A stretch of 7,882 bases of DNA, taken from NCBI GenBank assembly GCA_037380725.1, contig JARRRL010000161.1:1-7882 (forward strand), in the 5' to 3' direction. Under the pieces are notes generated by a model. The model saw only the letters and a list, made by a program, of their open reading frames with translations. It made no database searches and was not told where the DNA came from. This DNA comes from JARRRL01 sp037380725. GTDB lineage: Bacteria > Pseudomonadota > Gammaproteobacteria > Pseudomonadales > JANQJO01. A program made the translations under genes and the position numbers. This document shows positions 6,406 through 7,882 of this stretch, piece after piece. Position 1 is the first letter of the stretch. Each line of letters begins with the position of its first letter.

Positions 6406-7882
6406 CGTGCGTCAACCTCTGGCATCCAGAAGATGGAATCGGCAGTGGTTATGCTGCCAAGTGTGGTGCAATTCAGTTGAAAATGAATGGGCTCGGGGCC
6501 GCCTTCGTTGTTGGCTAAGCGGGGTAAGCGAACGCGAACCGGTATGTCCAAAACGCTTCCAGGCGCGACGCGTATGGTGTGGTCTTGCAGGATTAAGGTC
6601 GCGTTCTCGTGACTGGAAACCGATAGGGTGTAGTCCTGAGAGGTGTTAGTTTTATTCATTATTTTTAGGGTGTATACGTTGTCGGTGTACCCGTCAACAA
6701 CGGTTTGGTAAAAAGTGCCTCGATCACGAATGATGTCCATTGCGGTGGGCGATCGTGTGGCGACAATCGTGATGAAAGCCGTGATCAAGCCCAGCCATAA
6801 AAAGCCATAAATGAGCATGCGAGGTCGAAAGATATTTTTTAATAAAGCTTTTCGCTCTGAAACCGCATCGAAGGGTTCCGAATTGGACTGCGCTTGGTTC
6901 AGTAGATTTTCGGAGGTGTAGCGTATCAAGCCGCGAGGCTTCCCGATTTTATCCATCACGGTGTTGCATGCGTCGATGCAGGCTGCGCAGCCGATGCATT
7001 CGTACTGCAAACCGTTTCGAATATCGATGCCGGTTGGGCACACTTGCACGCAAATCTCACAATTAACGCAATCACCGGCGTTGAGCGGTACGGGGGGGTC
7101 ATCGTTGGCTGCCGTTCCAGCACGAGGGGTAGAACCTTTGCGTGGCTCACCGCGTTGCTGATCGTAAGAAATGACCAAACTGTCATTGTCCAGCATGGCG
7201 CTTTGGAAGCGGGCGTATGGACACATGTATTTGCAGACTTGTTCGCGCAGAAAACCCGCGTTGCCGTAGGTGGCAAAGCCGTAAAAGAGCACCCAAAACC
7301 ATTCCCAACCGCCCAAGTTGAGGTTGAGCAGGTTGCTCGTTAGCTCCTTGATTGGTGTGAAATAACCAACGAAAGTAATGCCTGTCCACAAGGCTAAGGT
7401 AATCCACAGTGTTTGTTTGAGTGTTTTGCGCCACAGTTTTTGAAAGTGCCAAGGACCAGCATCCAGCTTTTGTCTTTTTTTATAATGCCCTTCCGTGACG
7501 CGTTCAATCCACAAGAACATTTCCGTCCAGACAGTTTGTGGGCAAGCGTAACCGCACCACAATCGTCCAGCAAGCGCTGTGGCGGCGAACAAGGTGAGGG
7601 CTGCGATGATCAGCAGTCCGGTCAGAAGGTAAAAATCCTGTGGCCAAAATGTGAATTCAAAAATGTGAAACTGCCGGGCGGGCAAATCAAACAAAACCGC
7701 TTGGTGATCACTCCAATCGAGCCAAGCCAGTCCGTAAAACAGCACCAGGACGCTGTTTATCACCAGTTTTCGGATGTTCTGAAACCAGCCGGATACTTCT
7801 CTCGGATACACTTTCTCATGAGACTGATAGAGTGCGCTGGATGATTCGCTTGTGATGGTCGTGAATGGAATTTTCTCTGGGG
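6402..7882 (-). CDS. ccoG: CcoG/FixG, polyferredoxin-type cupric reductase for cbb3 assembly (5' end cut by window)
   Basis: CcoG is a membrane-bound iron-sulfur protein shown in other bacteria to reduce Cu(II) to Cu(I) for CcoI-dependent copper delivery. Residues are counted from GTG 7811. About five membrane helices are seen (near 18-34, 64-82, 134-152, 170-185, 334-352). CGYACP (86-91) and CKYMCP (193-198) are the two CxxxCP motifs of the family. Two [4Fe-4S] ferredoxin motifs follow, with Cys 248/251/254/258 and 272/275/278/282. The C-terminal part (about 360-469) is the Ig-like FixG_C domain. The frame stays open upstream of GTG 7811 to the right edge and reads ALYQSHEKVYPRE across it, which fits the conserved CcoG N-terminus. 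No ATG occurs in that stretch, so the true start lies outside the window. The gene ends in an ATGA overlap with ccoH. Confidence 0.97.
   Translation of the reverse strand, partial: PEKIPFTTITSESSSALYQSHEKVYPREVSGWFQNIRKLVINSVLVLFYGLAWLDWSDHQAVLFDLPARQFHIFEFTFWPQDFYLLTGLLIIAALTLFAATALAGRLWCGYACPQTVWTEMFLWIERVTEGHYKKRQKLDAGPWHFQKLWRKTLKQTLWITLALWTGITFVGYFTPIKELTSNLLNLNLGGWEWFWVLFYGFATYGNAGFLREQVCKYMCPYARFQSAMLDNDSLVISYDQQRGEPRKGSTPRAGTAANDDPPVPLNAGDCVNCEICVQVCPTGIDIRNGLQYECIGCAACIDACNTVMDKIGKPRGLIRYTSENLLNQAQSNSEPFDAVSERKALLKNIFRPRMLIYGFLWLGLITAFITIVATRSPTAMDIIRDRGTFYQTVVDGYTDNVYTLKIMNKTNTSQDYTLSVSSHENATLILQDHTIRVAPGSVLDIPVRVRLPRLANNEGGPEPIHFQLNCTTLGSITTADSIFWMPEVDAR

Noticed and set aside
7413..7844. 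143-codon plus-strand open frame opposite the start of ccoG.
   Set aside because: ccoG is certain on the other strand and this reading shows no domain or ribosome site of note.

Overview
The window carries most of the maturation module for a cbb3-type (high-affinity, proton-pumping) cytochrome c oxidase. It lies on the minus strand and is followed by a cation/proton antiporter gene. At the left edge, a gene for a lipoprotein c-type cytochrome is encoded convergently on the plus strand. Protein style, moderate base composition and the ccoG-ccoH-ccoS-ccoI content suggest a proteobacterium, most likely an aerobic or microaerobic gammaproteobacterium. Genus cannot be set from the sequence alone.

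Layout from right to left (direction of minus-strand transcription): ccoG (cut by the right edge at its N-terminus) overlaps ccoH by 4 nt (ATGA). ccoS follows 4 nt after ccoH. After 38 nt comes a six-helix membrane protein of the TauE/SafE (DsbD-like transmembrane) type with a histidine-rich tail. It overlaps the start of the copper P1B-ATPase gene ccoI by 20 nt. After ccoI there is an 86-nt gap containing a perfect 17-bp tandem duplication, then a CPA2 (Kef-type) antiporter gene with a TrkA-N/TrkA-C cytoplasmic module. That gene ends 35 nt from the end of the convergent cytochrome gene. The structural genes ccoNOQP would be expected beyond the right edge, but this cannot be seen here.

How the genes work together: CcoG (a polyferredoxin shown in other bacteria to reduce Cu(II) to Cu(I)), CcoI (Cu+ export ATPase), CcoH and CcoS (single-helix assembly factors) deliver copper to the CcoN subunit and stabilise the complex. 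The TauE/SafE-like protein sits between ccoS and ccoI and has putative metal ligands (HCxxxC, CxxC, CP, His tract), so a copper-handling role in the same pathway is a reasonable inference. The lipoprotein cytochrome could carry electrons in the periplasm, but its link to the oxidase is unproven. The antiporter may only be a downstream neighbour.

Unusual points are the gene order (ccoI moved behind ccoS and the TauE-like gene), a CcoH without its usual extracytoplasmic domain, a CcoI without the extra N-terminal cysteine-rich domain common in gammaproteobacterial homologues, and the His-rich tail. No RNA genes, mobile elements, CRISPR arrays or convincing terminators were found. No stretch above 300 bases lacks a gene.
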